Positions 51,854 to 60,711 of a stretch of DNA of 64,000 nt are shown one piece after another. The notes under the pieces were generated by a model that ran no database searches, was not told the origin of the DNA, and was given only the letters and a program-made list of their open reading frames with translations. The position numbers and the translations under genes were made by a program. Within the stretch, counting starts at the first letter, position 1, and every line of letters starts with the position of its first letter. Location of the stretch: NCBI GenBank assembly GCA_038225855.1, contig JBBRQU010000002.1, forward strand, positions 1 to 64,000, written 5' to 3'. The DNA is from CAHJXF01 sp038225855. GTDB lineage: Bacteria; Pseudomonadota; Gammaproteobacteria; Burkholderiales; Burkholderiaceae_D.

Positions 51854-53631
51854 ATCCACGATCGACGCGCTTTCGCCGTCTCATCCTGAGCTGTCTCTTC
51901 GAGCAGCGCGGCGCACTGGCAATGGCCGCGCTGGCGTTATTGGGCGTGATCTCCACACAGTTGCTCGCGCCCTGGCCGCTGAAGATCGTCTTCGACCACA
52001 TCCTGCTCGATCATCCCCTGCCGACGATGCTCGCGCCTTTGCAAGGGCTGCTCGCACTCGGCGCCTGGCCTGCACTGCTGACGATGGCCGGCGCGATCGC
52101 GGCCATCGCGCTGCTGAACGGCACGCTGTCCTATCTGCAGCTCTACACCACCGCCAAGGTCGGGCACACCATCACCTACCGCTTGCGCAGCAACCTGTTC
52201 GCGCACCTGCAACGACTGTCTCTCGGCTTTCACCACCAGAGCCGGGCCGGCGAACTGATCACCAAGGTGGCAAGCGACACCAGTCTGCTACGCGATGCAT
52301 TCGCCGACTGGGCGCTCAACTTCCTCGCGCACCTGCTGACCATGGTCGCGATGCTGGTCGTGATGTTCGCGCTCAACTGGCGGCTCGCGCTGGTGGTGGC
52401 GACGACGCTGCCGCCGTTGCTGGCCGTCATTTACGTCCTCAATCGGCGCGTCAAGGCTTCGATGCGCGAGCAGCGCCGCCACGAGGGACGGATGGCGTCG
52501 CGCCTCAACGAAGTGCTGTCGTCGATCGCGCTGGTGCAGGCCTTCGGTCGCAAGGACTACGAAGAGGACCGCTTCGACGCCGAGATCGAAGCCAACTACA
52601 GCGCCGGCATTCGCAGCGCGCGAGAGACCGGGGCGATCGTCAAGGCGATCGCGGTGGTGAGCGCGGTGGGCACGGCGATCGCGGTTCTGGTCGGCGCGCA
52701 GCAGGTGCTGGCCGGGCACCTCACACCGGGCGAATTGCTGATCTTCCTGGCTTACGTGACGAATCTCTACAAGCCGGTGCGCGACCTCGGCCGGCTGTCG
52801 GGCAAGTTTTCGCGCGCGGCGGTAAGCGCGCAACGCGTGGCCGAGATCCTCGACGCGGAGCCCGAGGCTGCGGACGCGCCGGATGCGATCGAACTCGAGC
52901 GCCCGGCCGGCGAGATCGTGTTCGAGGAAGTCTCGTTCGCATATCCCGGTGGGCGCGCCGTGCTCGACCACGTCACGCTGCGCATCGCGGCGGGCGAAAG
53001 GGTCGCGCTGCTCGGGCCTTCGGGCGCCGGCAAGTCGACGCTGTTGTCGCTGCTCCTGCGGTTGTACGAGCCGAGCAGCGGACGCATCCTGATCGACGGC
53101 ACCGATATCCGCCAACTGACGCGCGCGAGTCTGCGACGCGAAGTCGGAATCGTGTTGCAGCAGAACATGCTGTTCGCGGTCTCGGTACGCGAGAACATCG
53201 CCTACGGCTGGCCGCAGGCGCCGATGGAGGCGATCGAGCGCGCAGCGCGGCTCGCACATGCGCACGATTTCATCGTCGATCTGCCGTCTGGCTACGACAC
53301 CGCGCTCGGCGAGCGCGCTGCCACCTTGTCGGGCGGCCAGCGCCAGCGGCTGTGCCTGGCGCGCGCCTTCGTCAAGGAGCCGGCGATCCTGGTGATGGAC
53401 GAGCCGACCGCATCGGTCGACGCGGCGTCGGCCCGGCTGATCCATCAAGCGGTGGCGCGCGCGCATCGCGGCCGCACCTTGCTCGTCATCTCGCACGAGG
53501 ACACCGGCACGACGAACTACGACCGCGTGCTGATGCTCGATCACGGCCGTCTCGTAGAGTGCGCGCGCTGCGATGCGCCCTTGCCCACGCACAGCCCAAG
53601 CCTCTCGCTGGTCGAGCGTCGCCATGCGTGA
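51850..53631 (+). CDS. ABC exporter, MsbA-like half-transporter with fused ATPase
   Basis: A 593-residue type IV ABC exporter. Residues about 20-310 form six membrane helices (ALALLGVISTQLLAPWPLKI, AIAALLN-like IAAIALLNGTLSYL, and others). The ATPase domain has Walker A LLGPSGAGKSTLLSLLLRLY, signature TLSGGQRQRLCLARAF, Walker B ILVMDEPTASVD and a switch His in VISHED. It would act as a homodimer and flip a lipid-linked or amphipathic glycan. KpsM/Wzm-type exporters are absent. Its end overlaps the next gene by eight bases. Confidence 0.93.
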   Translation: MNPRSTRFRRLILSCLFEQRGALAMAALALLGVISTQLLAPWPLKIVFDHILLDHPLPTMLAPLQGLLALGAWPALLTMAGAIAAIALLNGTLSYLQLYTTAKVGHTITYRLRSNLFAHLQRLSLGFHHQSRAGELITKVASDTSLLRDAFADWALNFLAHLLTMVAMLVVMFALNWRLALVVATTLPPLLAVIYVLNRRVKASMREQRRHEGRMASRLNEVLSSIALVQAFGRKDYEEDRFDAEIEANYSAGIRSARETGAIVKAIAVVSAVGTAIAVLVGAQQVLAGHLTPGELLIFLAYVTNLYKPVRDLGRLSGKFSRAAVSAQRVAEILDAEPEAADAPDAIELERPAGEIVFEEVSFAYPGGRAVLDHVTLRIAAGERVALLGPSGAGKSTLLSLLLRLYEPSSGRILIDGTDIRQLTRASLRREVGIVLQQNMLFAVSVRENIAYGWPQAPMEAIERAARLAHAHDFIVDLPSGYDTALGERAATLSGGQRQRLCLARAFVKEPAILVMDEPTASVDAASARLIHQAVARAHRGRTLLVISHEDTGTTNYDRVLMLDHGRLVECARCDAPLPTHSPSLSLVERRHA

Positions 53632-54838
53632 CGAGCGTCGTATCCAGCGCCCGACGCTACTGTTCTATTGCCAGCATTCGCTGGGCATCGGCCACCTGAC
53701 GCGCTCGTTCGCGTTGGCACAGGCATTGGCGGAGCGCTTTCACGTGGTGTTCCTCAACGGTGGCCGGCTGCCGCCAGGAATGCCGGTGCCGGCGGGCGTG
53801 GAGATGATCGATCTGCCGCCGCTCGGCATGGACGACGGTCACACGCTGGTCAGTCGTGGCGAGCTGCGCGATGTCGACGCTGTGCGCGCCGCACGGCGCG
53901 CGCTGATCGAGCGCTCGGCGCGGCGGCTGCGACCGCAGGTCTTGCTGGTCGAGCTGTTTCCGTTCGGGCGCAAGAAGTTCGCCGACGAGATCCTGCCGAT
54001 GATCCGCCTGATGCGCCGTCAGCCCGGCGGGCCGGCGCTGGTGGCTTGCAGCCTGCGCGACATCCTGGTCGACGTGCGGCCCGACCAGCAGCACCACGAC
54101 GAGCGCGCCCGCTGGCTTGCCGACCGCTACTTCGACGCGGTGCTGGTGCATGCCGACCCGGGCTTCGCACGGCTCGAAGACAGCTTTCGTCCGAAGCATC
54201 CGATGCGCACGCCGGTGCATTACACCGGCTACGTGGTGCCTGCGCGATCGTCATCGATCCAGGCCGCGCGCGGGTCGCGCCTGCTGGTTTCGGCCGGCGG
54301 CGGCATCGTCGGCGAGCCCTTGTTCCAGGCTGCGCTCGCGGCGCACGCACGGCTGACTCAGAGGCTGACGCGGCTGCCGATGCGCATCGTCGTCGGCCCG
54401 TTCCTGCCCGAGGTGCAGTGGCATGCGCTGCAGCGCGCAGCGGCGGGTGCGGACGATGTCCAACTCATCCGTCAGGTGCCCGACATGGCGGCCGAGATGC
54501 GCGCCGCACGCGCTTCGATCAGCCAGTGCGGCTACAACACCGCGCTCGACATTCTGGTCGCCGGCGTGCCGGCGCTGGTCGTGCCTTACGAGACGCCCAC
54601 CGAGAACGAGCAGCGCCAGCGCGCCGCGCGCCTTACTGAACGCGGCGCGGTGCTGCAACTGGGCGCGGCCGAACTCGACTCCGAGAGACTGGCCGCGAAG
54701 ATCGACGCGCTGCTGGCCTTCACGCCGCGTACCGCGGCTCTGCAGATGCAGGGGGCCCAGCGCACCGCCGGCTTGCTCGAGCGCCTGTGGCGCGATGCTC
54801 AGACCGTCGAGAAGGACTCGTCATGCGCGACGGTCTGA
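53624..54838 (+). CDS. MurG/GT28-like glycosyltransferase (eighth gene of the operon)
   Basis: A 404-residue GT-B protein related to the first gene of the operon. TLLFYCQHSLGIGHLTRSFA near residue 9 is the acceptor-side motif with GxGHxxR; LLVSAGGGIVGEPLFQAALA begins the donor-side domain; ASISQCGYNTALDILVAGVP and VVPYETPTENEQRQRAARL hold the nucleotide-sugar site. The ATG at 53624 lies inside the exporter gene; the open frame before it is shadow. Its own end overlaps the deacetylase gene by 16 bases. Sugar donor unknown. Confidence 0.87.
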   Translation: MRDERRIQRPTLLFYCQHSLGIGHLTRSFALAQALAERFHVVFLNGGRLPPGMPVPAGVEMIDLPPLGMDDGHTLVSRGELRDVDAVRAARRALIERSARRLRPQVLLVELFPFGRKKFADEILPMIRLMRRQPGGPALVACSLRDILVDVRPDQQHHDERARWLADRYFDAVLVHADPGFARLEDSFRPKHPMRTPVHYTGYVVPARSSSIQAARGSRLLVSAGGGIVGEPLFQAALAAHARLTQRLTRLPMRIVVGPFLPEVQWHALQRAAAGADDVQLIRQVPDMAAEMRAARASISQCGYNTALDILVAGVPALVVPYETPTENEQRQRAARLTERGAVLQLGAAELDSERLAAKIDALLAFTPRTAALQMQGAQRTAGLLERLWRDAQTVEKDSSCATV

Positions 54839-55599
54839 GCATCGTGCTCGCGGCGCTCGACGCGGCGCGCGCGCCGGTACGCTTCTTCATCCGCGACGAC
54901 GATGCCGGCTGGGACGATGCCTCGCTGCTCGCTCTGCTCGATTGCACCGCGCGCGCCGGCGTGCCCGTCGACCTCGCCGCCATTCCGCAAGCGGTCAGCC
55001 CATCGCTCGCGGCGGAACTGCGCGCCCGCATGGCCGCCGCGCCGCGTTCGATCGGGCTGCATCAGCATGGCCACAGTCATGCCAATCACGAGACGACGCA
55101 GCGCAAGTGCGAATTCGGCCCATCGCACCCGAGCGACTTGCAGCGTCGTGACCTGCTGCAAGGTCAAGAGCGGCTGCGCGAACATCTCGGCGCAAGCGTC
55201 GACCCGATATTCACGCCGCCGTGGAATCGCTGTGCCCCGTGCACGCCCGCACTGCTGGCCGCGCTTGGCTACGCGGCGTTGTCGCGGGACGCGAACGCGC
55301 CGACGCAGCACGCCCTGACAGAACTGGCGGTACACGTGGATTGGTGCAAGGAGCGCCGCATCGGTCTCGCGCAGGGAGACAGGGGCGGTGCTGCGATCGC
55401 CGAAAAACTGGCACGCCAAATCGCCGCCGGTGCCACGGTCGGCATGATGCTGCATCACGCGCAAATGGACGCGGGCGACCGAGCGCTGCTCGATCGATGG
55501 CTGCCGCTGTGGGCACGTCATGCGCATGCGCAATGGCGGACCATGCGCGAACTGATCGACACGTCACGAGCCCACCACCTGCTCGCCGAGCCGGCTTGA
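54823..55599 (+). CDS. Polysaccharide deacetylase (NodB-like) family protein
   Basis: A 258-residue CE4-like protein. RFFIRDDDAGWDDASLLALL near residue 21 has the metal-binding aspartates of motif 1, IGLHQHGHSHANHE the His pair of motif 2, and DPIFTPPWNRC motif 3. There is no signal peptide, so it acts in the cytoplasm, like the lyase-like protein of the same operon. GAAGGACTCG lies ahead of the ATG at 54823. It ends the operon; the next gene converges from the other side 13 bp away. Confidence 0.87.
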   Translation: MRDGLSIVLAALDAARAPVRFFIRDDDAGWDDASLLALLDCTARAGVPVDLAAIPQAVSPSLAAELRARMAAAPRSIGLHQHGHSHANHETTQRKCEFGPSHPSDLQRRDLLQGQERLREHLGASVDPIFTPPWNRCAPCTPALLAALGYAALSRDANAPTQHALTELAVHVDWCKERRIGLAQGDRGGAAIAEKLARQIAAGATVGMMLHHAQMDAGDRALLDRWLPLWARHAHAQWRTMRELIDTSRAHHLLAEPA

Positions 55600-55612
55600 G
55601 CACCGACGGCGC

Positions 55613-56275
55613 TCAGAATCGAAAGCCGGGCGGGGCGGTGCTCGGGCTGCTTGCGGGCGGGCTCGACGGGATCGATCCCGGCACCGAGGGTGATCCCCGC
55701 GGTACGGAGCGTGGCGCTTGCGAGTCCGCCTGCGTGACGTTCTCCGCTGGCGGCCTGGTATTGGGCGAGAGCGGAGTCGGCGCGGCGGCTTGATAGTCGC
55801 GCGGCAGCACCGAGGTCTGCGGATAACCTGCGCTATCGAGCAGGCTGCCCCATGCGGTCTGCGCGAAGCCGACCGACTTGCGCGAGCCGACGATCAATAC
55901 CGGGGCCGTGCCGTCGGGTGACTGCTGCTTGAAAAGTGCGATGTCATCGTTGCCGCTCACGGTCTTCTCGGCGAACGGTACGCCGCGATTGCGCAGGTAG
56001 TTGCGGCCGTCGTCGCATGGTGCGCACTTGTCGCCGGTATAGATCGTGACGGGATACTTCGACGCGGCCTGCTGCAATTCGAAAGGCAGCGTCGCGTTCG
56101 GCGCGGTGGAAGCGCCGAGTTTTTTTTCTTCGACCCCGCGTGCGTTGCGTGGCGGAGGCTGATCGCTGTAAGTCACGCGACCATCGGGTCCGACATATTT
56201 GTATTGGGCGAAGGCCGCGTGCGAAAACATCACACCTGCGACGAGCAGCAGCGCCAATACTGAAGGCTTCGTCAT
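55613..56275 (-). CDS. Exported DUF4124 and glutaredoxin-like protein
   Basis: A 220-residue protein with a signal peptide (1-24, ending FAQ). It has a DUF4124 segment (YKYVGPDGRVTYSDQPPP), then a glutaredoxin-like domain with active-site CAPC (VTIYTGDKCAPCDDGRNYLR) and cis-Pro region GTAPVLIVG, and a Ser/Pro-rich tail from about residue 170. Glutaredoxin domains are usually cytoplasmic, so this periplasmic one might handle thiol oxidation or reduction of envelope proteins. GAGGAATTGAA supports the start at 56275; an ATG at 56320 overlapping the prlC stop (ATGA) is an alternative that would spoil the signal peptide. Confidence 0.85.
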   Translation of the reverse strand: MTKPSVLALLLVAGVMFSHAAFAQYKYVGPDGRVTYSDQPPPRNARGVEEKKLGASTAPNATLPFELQQAASKYPVTIYTGDKCAPCDDGRNYLRNRGVPFAEKTVSGNDDIALFKQQSPDGTAPVLIVGSRKSVGFAQTAWGSLLDSAGYPQTSVLPRDYQAAAPTPLSPNTRPPAENVTQADSQAPRSVPRGSPSVPGSIPSSPPASSPSTAPPGFRF

Positions 56276-56316
56276 TTCAATTCCTCCATCTTCATCGACA
56301 GGAGCCTGCACATCGT

Positions 56317-58449
56317 TCATGCGGCCGTCGTCATTCCATTATGCCGAAGCAAAGCATCGAGATCGGGTGCGCGGCCGCGAAACGAGATGAACGACTCGAG
56401 CGCGGGCCGGCTACCGCCGACGCCGAGGATCTCGTCGAGAAATCGTCCGCCGGTTTCGCTGTTGAGAATGCCGTCCTCTTCGAACTGCGCATACGCATCG
56501 GCCGACAGCACTTCGGCCCACTTGTAGCTGTAGTAGCCGGCCGCATAGCCGCCCGCGAAGATGTGCGCGAATTGGTGCGGATGCCGGTAGTAGCCCGGCA
56601 CGTCGTACACCGCGACACGGCGACGCACGTCGTCGAGCAGTTGCATCATGGTCTGTTGGCCGCCGACCTCGAAGCGACTGTGCAGCAGCATGTCGAAGAT
56701 CGCAAACTCGAGCTGCCGCAGAATCTGCATGCCGGCCTGAAAATTCCTGGCCGCGAGCATCTTGTCGAACAGCGCCCGCGGGATCGGAAGTCCGGTCTCG
56801 ATGTGCGAAGTCATGTGCTCGAGCACGTCCCATTCCCAGCAGAAGTTCTCGAGGAACTGCGACGGCAACTCGACGGCGTCCCACTCGACGCCGCGTATGC
56901 CCGCCACCGCCGGCTCGTCGATGCGCGTGAGCATGTGATGCAGGCCGTGGCCGAACTCGTGGAAGAGCGTGCTGACTTCGCTGTGCGTGAAGAACGCTTC
57001 GCGCAATGTCGCGCCATCGGCCGCGCCGTCCGGATCCGGCAGGGGCTCGGAAAAGTTGCACGTGAGGTAGGCGATCGGCGTCTCGCGACGGCCGTCGGGA
57101 AGCAGCGTACGGCTGCGTGCCGACGCCATCCATGCGCCGCTGCGCTTGCCGGGCCGTGCGTAGAGATCGAGGTAGAACTGCGCGACGACCTCGCCGTTGC
57201 TGCCCAGCACATCGAAGAACCTGACGTCGAGATGCCACACCGGTGGTCGGGCGGCGCCCTCGCGTGCTCTGACTTCGACATTGAACAATTGACCGACGAC
57301 GCGAAACAGTCCCGCGAGAACTTTCGACTCGGGAAAATATTCCTTCACCTCCTGCTGCGAGAACGCGTAGCGATGTTCGCGCAAGCGCTCGGACGCGAAC
57401 GGAATATCCCAGGCCTGGAGGTCCGACAGGCCAAGCTCCTGCGCCGCGAACGCGCGCAGCTCGGACATGTCGCGCTCGCCGAAAGGCCTGGCGCGTGCGC
57501 GAAGATCTTCGAGAAACCTCAACACGTCGTCGGGCGTCTCGGCCATCTTTGGCACGAGCGACAGGCTTGCGTAATTGGGGTAGCCGAGCAGCTTCGCCGC
57601 CTCGGCGCGTAAGGCGAGAATGCGCTCGATCAGGGGACCGTTGTCTTCTTCGGGCTTGCCGAATTCGGACGCGCGCCTGGCATATGCGGCATAGATGGTT
57701 TCGCGCAACGCGCGATCCGTCGCGAACTGCAGGACCGCGAGATACGACGGCATGTGCAGCGTGACGCGATAGCCCGCGACGCCGGCCTGCCGGGCACAGG
57801 CTTTCGCAGCCGCGAGCGCATCGTCGGGCAGCCCGTCGAGTTGCTTGACATCTGAAATATCGAGGACGAAACCATTGGTCGCGTCGAGCACGTGCTCGGA
57901 GAAACTCTGCGACAGTTGCGCGAGCTCGTCTTCGATCGCGGCAAGACGCGCCTTGTCGGCAGGCGCCAACTCCGCGCCGCTCAGGCGAAAGTCACGAAGC
58001 GCATTCGTGATCACACGCTTTCTGGCGGGCGCCATGCGCGCGAAGCCGTCGGCTTGCTCGATGCGACGGTACTTTCCGAACAGCGCTTGGTTCTGCCCGA
58101 GCGCAGTCCAGAACTCGGTAACCTTGGGCAAGCACTCGTTGTACGCCGCACGCAGCTCGGGCGTGTCGACTACCGCGCCCAGATGCGAGACCGCAGCCCA
58201 CACACGCACGACTTTCTCGGTTGCCGCATAGAGCGGTTCGATGAACGTTGTCCACGTCGCGGGCTCGTCGTCGTGCGTCAAGTGTTCGATGGTCGCGTTC
58301 GCCTCGGAGAGAACGGTCGTCACCGCGGGGACGACGTGCCCGGAGTCAATCGCGTCGTAGCGCATCGCTTCGGCCGCATCGAGGAGGGGATTGGACGCGC
58401 TCATGGCCGCCGTTGTAGCCGCCGTCGTCATCGTCGTCGCCATGGTCAT
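56317..58449 (-). CDS. prlC: Oligopeptidase A (M3 family metallopeptidase)
   Basis: A 710-residue cytoplasmic zinc peptidase that degrades signal peptides and other oligopeptides. VSTLFHEFGHGLHHMLTRID carries HExGH with two zinc-binding His and the catalytic Glu; VEWDAVELPSQFLENFCWEW supplies the third ligand; YYRHPHQFAHIFAGGYAAGY is also conserved. The ATG at 58449 overlaps the folD stop (ATGA); the first 15 residues are a low-complexity Thr/Ala stretch, so the start at 58404 (MSASNPLLD) could also be used. Confidence 0.95.
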   Translation of the reverse strand: MTMATTMTTAATTAAMSASNPLLDAAEAMRYDAIDSGHVVPAVTTVLSEANATIEHLTHDDEPATWTTFIEPLYAATEKVVRVWAAVSHLGAVVDTPELRAAYNECLPKVTEFWTALGQNQALFGKYRRIEQADGFARMAPARKRVITNALRDFRLSGAELAPADKARLAAIEDELAQLSQSFSEHVLDATNGFVLDISDVKQLDGLPDDALAAAKACARQAGVAGYRVTLHMPSYLAVLQFATDRALRETIYAAYARRASEFGKPEEDNGPLIERILALRAEAAKLLGYPNYASLSLVPKMAETPDDVLRFLEDLRARARPFGERDMSELRAFAAQELGLSDLQAWDIPFASERLREHRYAFSQQEVKEYFPESKVLAGLFRVVGQLFNVEVRAREGAARPPVWHLDVRFFDVLGSNGEVVAQFYLDLYARPGKRSGAWMASARSRTLLPDGRRETPIAYLTCNFSEPLPDPDGAADGATLREAFFTHSEVSTLFHEFGHGLHHMLTRIDEPAVAGIRGVEWDAVELPSQFLENFCWEWDVLEHMTSHIETGLPIPRALFDKMLAARNFQAGMQILRQLEFAIFDMLLHSRFEVGGQQTMMQLLDDVRRRVAVYDVPGYYRHPHQFAHIFAGGYAAGYYSYKWAEVLSADAYAQFEEDGILNSETGGRFLDEILGVGGSRPALESFISFRGRAPDLDALLRHNGMTTAA

Positions 58450-59339
58450 GCGCTCGCGACGCGGCGCGTCGAACGGTTCACGGCAGCGCGCTCGGCCGCG
58501 ACCACGGTGTTGGTCAACAGCATCGTGATCGTTATCGGGCCGACCCCGCCGGGCACCGGCGTGATCCAGCTCGCGACCTCGCGCACGTCGTCGAAATCGG
58601 CATCGCCGACCAGCTTGCCTTCAGCATTTCGATTCATCCCGACGTCGATCACCACGGCTTGCGGCTTGACCATCTGTTTCGTGACGGTGTGCGCGCGGCC
58701 TACCGCTGCAACCACGATGTCGGCTTGCCGCACGACCTCGGCAAGATCGCGCGTCGCGCTGTGGCAGATCGTGACGGTCGCATTCTTTGCCAGCAGCATC
58801 AGCGCCATCGGCTTGCCGACGGTGTTGCTGCGGCCCATCACGACCGCGCGCGCGCCGGCAATCGGAATGTTCGCATCGTCGAGCATCGCCATCACGCCGT
58901 ACGGCGTACAGGGCCGAAAGCCGACTGCGCCGTCGATGCGGCCGGTGATGAGCGCACCCGCCGACAGGGTGTGAAATCCATCGACGTCCTTTTCGAGCGC
59001 GATCGCTTCGATCACGCGCGCGGGATCGATCTGGCCGGGCAATGGCATCTGCACGAGGATGCCGTGAATCGCGGGGTCCGCATTGAGCGTGGCTATCCGC
59101 GCGAGCAACTCCGGCTCGGCGGTCGAAACCCGCATCTGCTGCATCTCGGAATGTATGCCGACGTCGGCGCAGGCCCTGACCTTGTTGCGTACATAAATCT
59201 GCGAAGCGGGATCGTCTCCGACCAGCACCACCGCGGGTCCGGGACGGATGTCTTGTCGGGCCAGCGCTTCGACGCGGGCCTTCAGGCGCATGCGGAGTTT
59301 CCTGGAGAGCGCGGTCCCATCGAGCAACTGTGCGGTCAT
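58446..59339 (-). CDS. folD: Bifunctional methylenetetrahydrofolate dehydrogenase/cyclohydrolase
   Basis: Interconverts 5,10-methylene- and 10-formyl-tetrahydrofolate with NADP. The 297-residue protein has SQIYVRNKVRACADVGI with the catalytic Lys, GILVQMPLPGQID, the GFRPCTPYGVM substrate loop, the Rossmann VVMGRSNTVGKPMALML, and VPGGVGPITITMLLTNT at the end. The start at 59339 (MTAQLLDG) follows the family; upstream codons are not conserved. Overlaps prlC by four bases. Confidence 0.97.
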   Translation of the reverse strand: MTAQLLDGTALSRKLRMRLKARVEALARQDIRPGPAVVLVGDDPASQIYVRNKVRACADVGIHSEMQQMRVSTAEPELLARIATLNADPAIHGILVQMPLPGQIDPARVIEAIALEKDVDGFHTLSAGALITGRIDGAVGFRPCTPYGVMAMLDDANIPIAGARAVVMGRSNTVGKPMALMLLAKNATVTICHSATRDLAEVVRQADIVVAAVGRAHTVTKQMVKPQAVVIDVGMNRNAEGKLVGDADFDDVREVASWITPVPGGVGPITITMLLTNTVVAAERAAVNRSTRRVASA

Positions 59340-59544
59340 GTGGCGTGGGGCAAGCGATATGTCGAGATGATGGGCGATCGAGGTTAGCACGGAGGTGCGT
59401 GAGCGCGGCACCCACCACGCGCGCTCTTGTCAATCAGTCGAGAACGGCATCGGAGCGGAATTAGTGTCGGATTGCTTTCCAGATGAGGAGCGATTCTCGC
59501 GGCGTGGCAAATTCGACATCAAGCCGATCAACGAGTTGCAGAAT

Positions 59545-59560
59545 TGGCACGACGCTTGCG
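59545..59560 (+). promoter_or_regulatory. Near-perfect sigma-54 promoter of the PEP-CTERM gene
   Basis: TGGCACGACGCTTGCG matches TGGCAYR-N4-TTGC completely, with GG at 59546-59547 and GC at 59558-59559 ten bases apart. Transcription would start near 59571, about 60 bases ahead of the ATG. PEP-CTERM/exosortase loci are known to be tied to sigma-54 activators (PrsR-type). The rest of the 59340-59629 gap shows no gene. Confidence 0.75.
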
Positions 59561-59629
59561 TGATTGCTCGACAAGCTTTGCGAACCACCTCGCTGCTGAA
59601 GAACACAAATCAAAATCTGGGGCCCCCGC

Positions 59630-60529
59630 ATGAATGTTATCCGCGTTGCTCTTTGTGCGGTTGCCGTTTGCCTGGCGCTGCCGGCGATCGCCGTGGCTGC
59701 ACTGACGAGTTATGCATTCGGGACGCAGCAGTCCGTCTCGGGCAACAACGCCTGGGACAATTCTCCGGCCGGCTACAACATCAACAACGGCACGGACTAC
59801 GGCAACATGCGCAGCTTCATGAGTTCGGGTGCCTCGCCGACACCGGTCAATGTCACGGCTTGGGCCAGTACGGGCGGCGCGTTCGACGTCGGCAGCAGTC
59901 CGAAAACGCATTTTAACGGTACGCTTCAGACGGCCTACGTGAGTCGTTACGGCAACCCGAACCTGAACGAGCTTGCGGTGACGAGTCGCCCGGTGACCGG
60001 CAACACGGCTGAGCTGGATGGCAGCAACAACCCGAACACAGGGAACAACCAGCACGCGATCGACAACGCCGGCGCCTACGAGTCGCTGCTGTTCACGTTC
60101 CAGAGCGCGGTCACGCTGAACTCGGTGTCGATCGGATTTCCGCAACCAGGCAACGGCCTCGATTCGGACGCGACCGTCCTCGTCTATACCGGCTCGGGCG
60201 ATCCGACGCCGAATCTCAGCATGCGAACCTATGCGGACCTGCTGACCAACAACTGGAAGATCGCGGGCAATCTGTTCGACATGGTGCCGGGAACACCGGG
60301 TTATCTGAGCGGCGCGCAGCCATCGTCGAAATACTGGATGGTCGGCGCGTTCATGAACATCGGCGGCAACCAGATGATCGCGCATGACAGCCTGATCGAC
60401 ACCATCAAGATTTCCGGCATCACCGTGACGCCGCGTCTGTCGATACCCGAGCCCGGCTCGCTCGCGCTGCTCGGTATCGCTTCATTGGGATTGCTGTTCC
60501 GTCGCAAGAAGGGCGCGCGGACTGTCTGA
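59630..60529 (+). CDS. PEP-CTERM sorting domain-containing protein
   Basis: A 299-residue exported protein. A signal peptide covers residues 1-24 (cleaved near VAALTS). The mature part is rich in Asn, Ser, Gly and Thr, typical of exosortase substrates. The C-terminus has IPEPGSLALLG, a hydrophobic helix and the basic tail FRRKKG, the full PEP-CTERM tripartite signal. After processing by exosortase it would be surface-bound or released within an exopolysaccharide matrix. No exosortase gene is in the window. A sigma-54 promoter lies upstream and a terminator follows. Ribosome site is weak. Function of the mature domain is unknown. Confidence 0.93.
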   Translation: MNVIRVALCAVAVCLALPAIAVAALTSYAFGTQQSVSGNNAWDNSPAGYNINNGTDYGNMRSFMSSGASPTPVNVTAWASTGGAFDVGSSPKTHFNGTLQTAYVSRYGNPNLNELAVTSRPVTGNTAELDGSNNPNTGNNQHAIDNAGAYESLLFTFQSAVTLNSVSIGFPQPGNGLDSDATVLVYTGSGDPTPNLSMRTYADLLTNNWKIAGNLFDMVPGTPGYLSGAQPSSKYWMVGAFMNIGGNQMIAHDSLIDTIKISGITVTPRLSIPEPGSLALLGIASLGLLFRRKKGARTV

Positions 60530-60552
60530 CGATTCAGGGTGGGTGGCAAATT

Positions 60553-60577
60553 GCCCCGCTTCGGCGGGGTTTTTTTT
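60553..60577 (+). terminator. Rho-independent terminator of the PEP-CTERM gene
   Basis: Stem CCCCGC (60554-60559) and GCGGGG (60564-60569) closed by a stable TTCG tetraloop and followed by eight T. It is 24 bases behind the stop codon. Confidence 0.9.
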
Positions 60578-60618
60578 GGCGGTCGAGACGCGTGATGCAG
60601 TCTGAGCTCAAAGATCAT

Positions 60619-60703
60619 CTTGGGCCCCGGCCTTCGCCGGGGAGACGGAATAGGCGAGGACTCTGCGAACCTCGTCGTCCCGGCGAAGGCCGGGATCCAA
60701 GTT
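60619..60703. repeat. Intergenic palindromic repeat (CCGGG-type, two hairpins)
   Basis: GGGCCCCGGCCTTCGCCGGG at about 60622-60641 and GTCGTCCCGGCGAAGGCCGG at about 60674-60693 are mutually complementary, and each also folds on itself. Flanked by ATCCAAGTT, like the copies at 7039, 8571 and 9941. Confidence 0.75.
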
Positions 60704-60711
60704 GAAACTCC

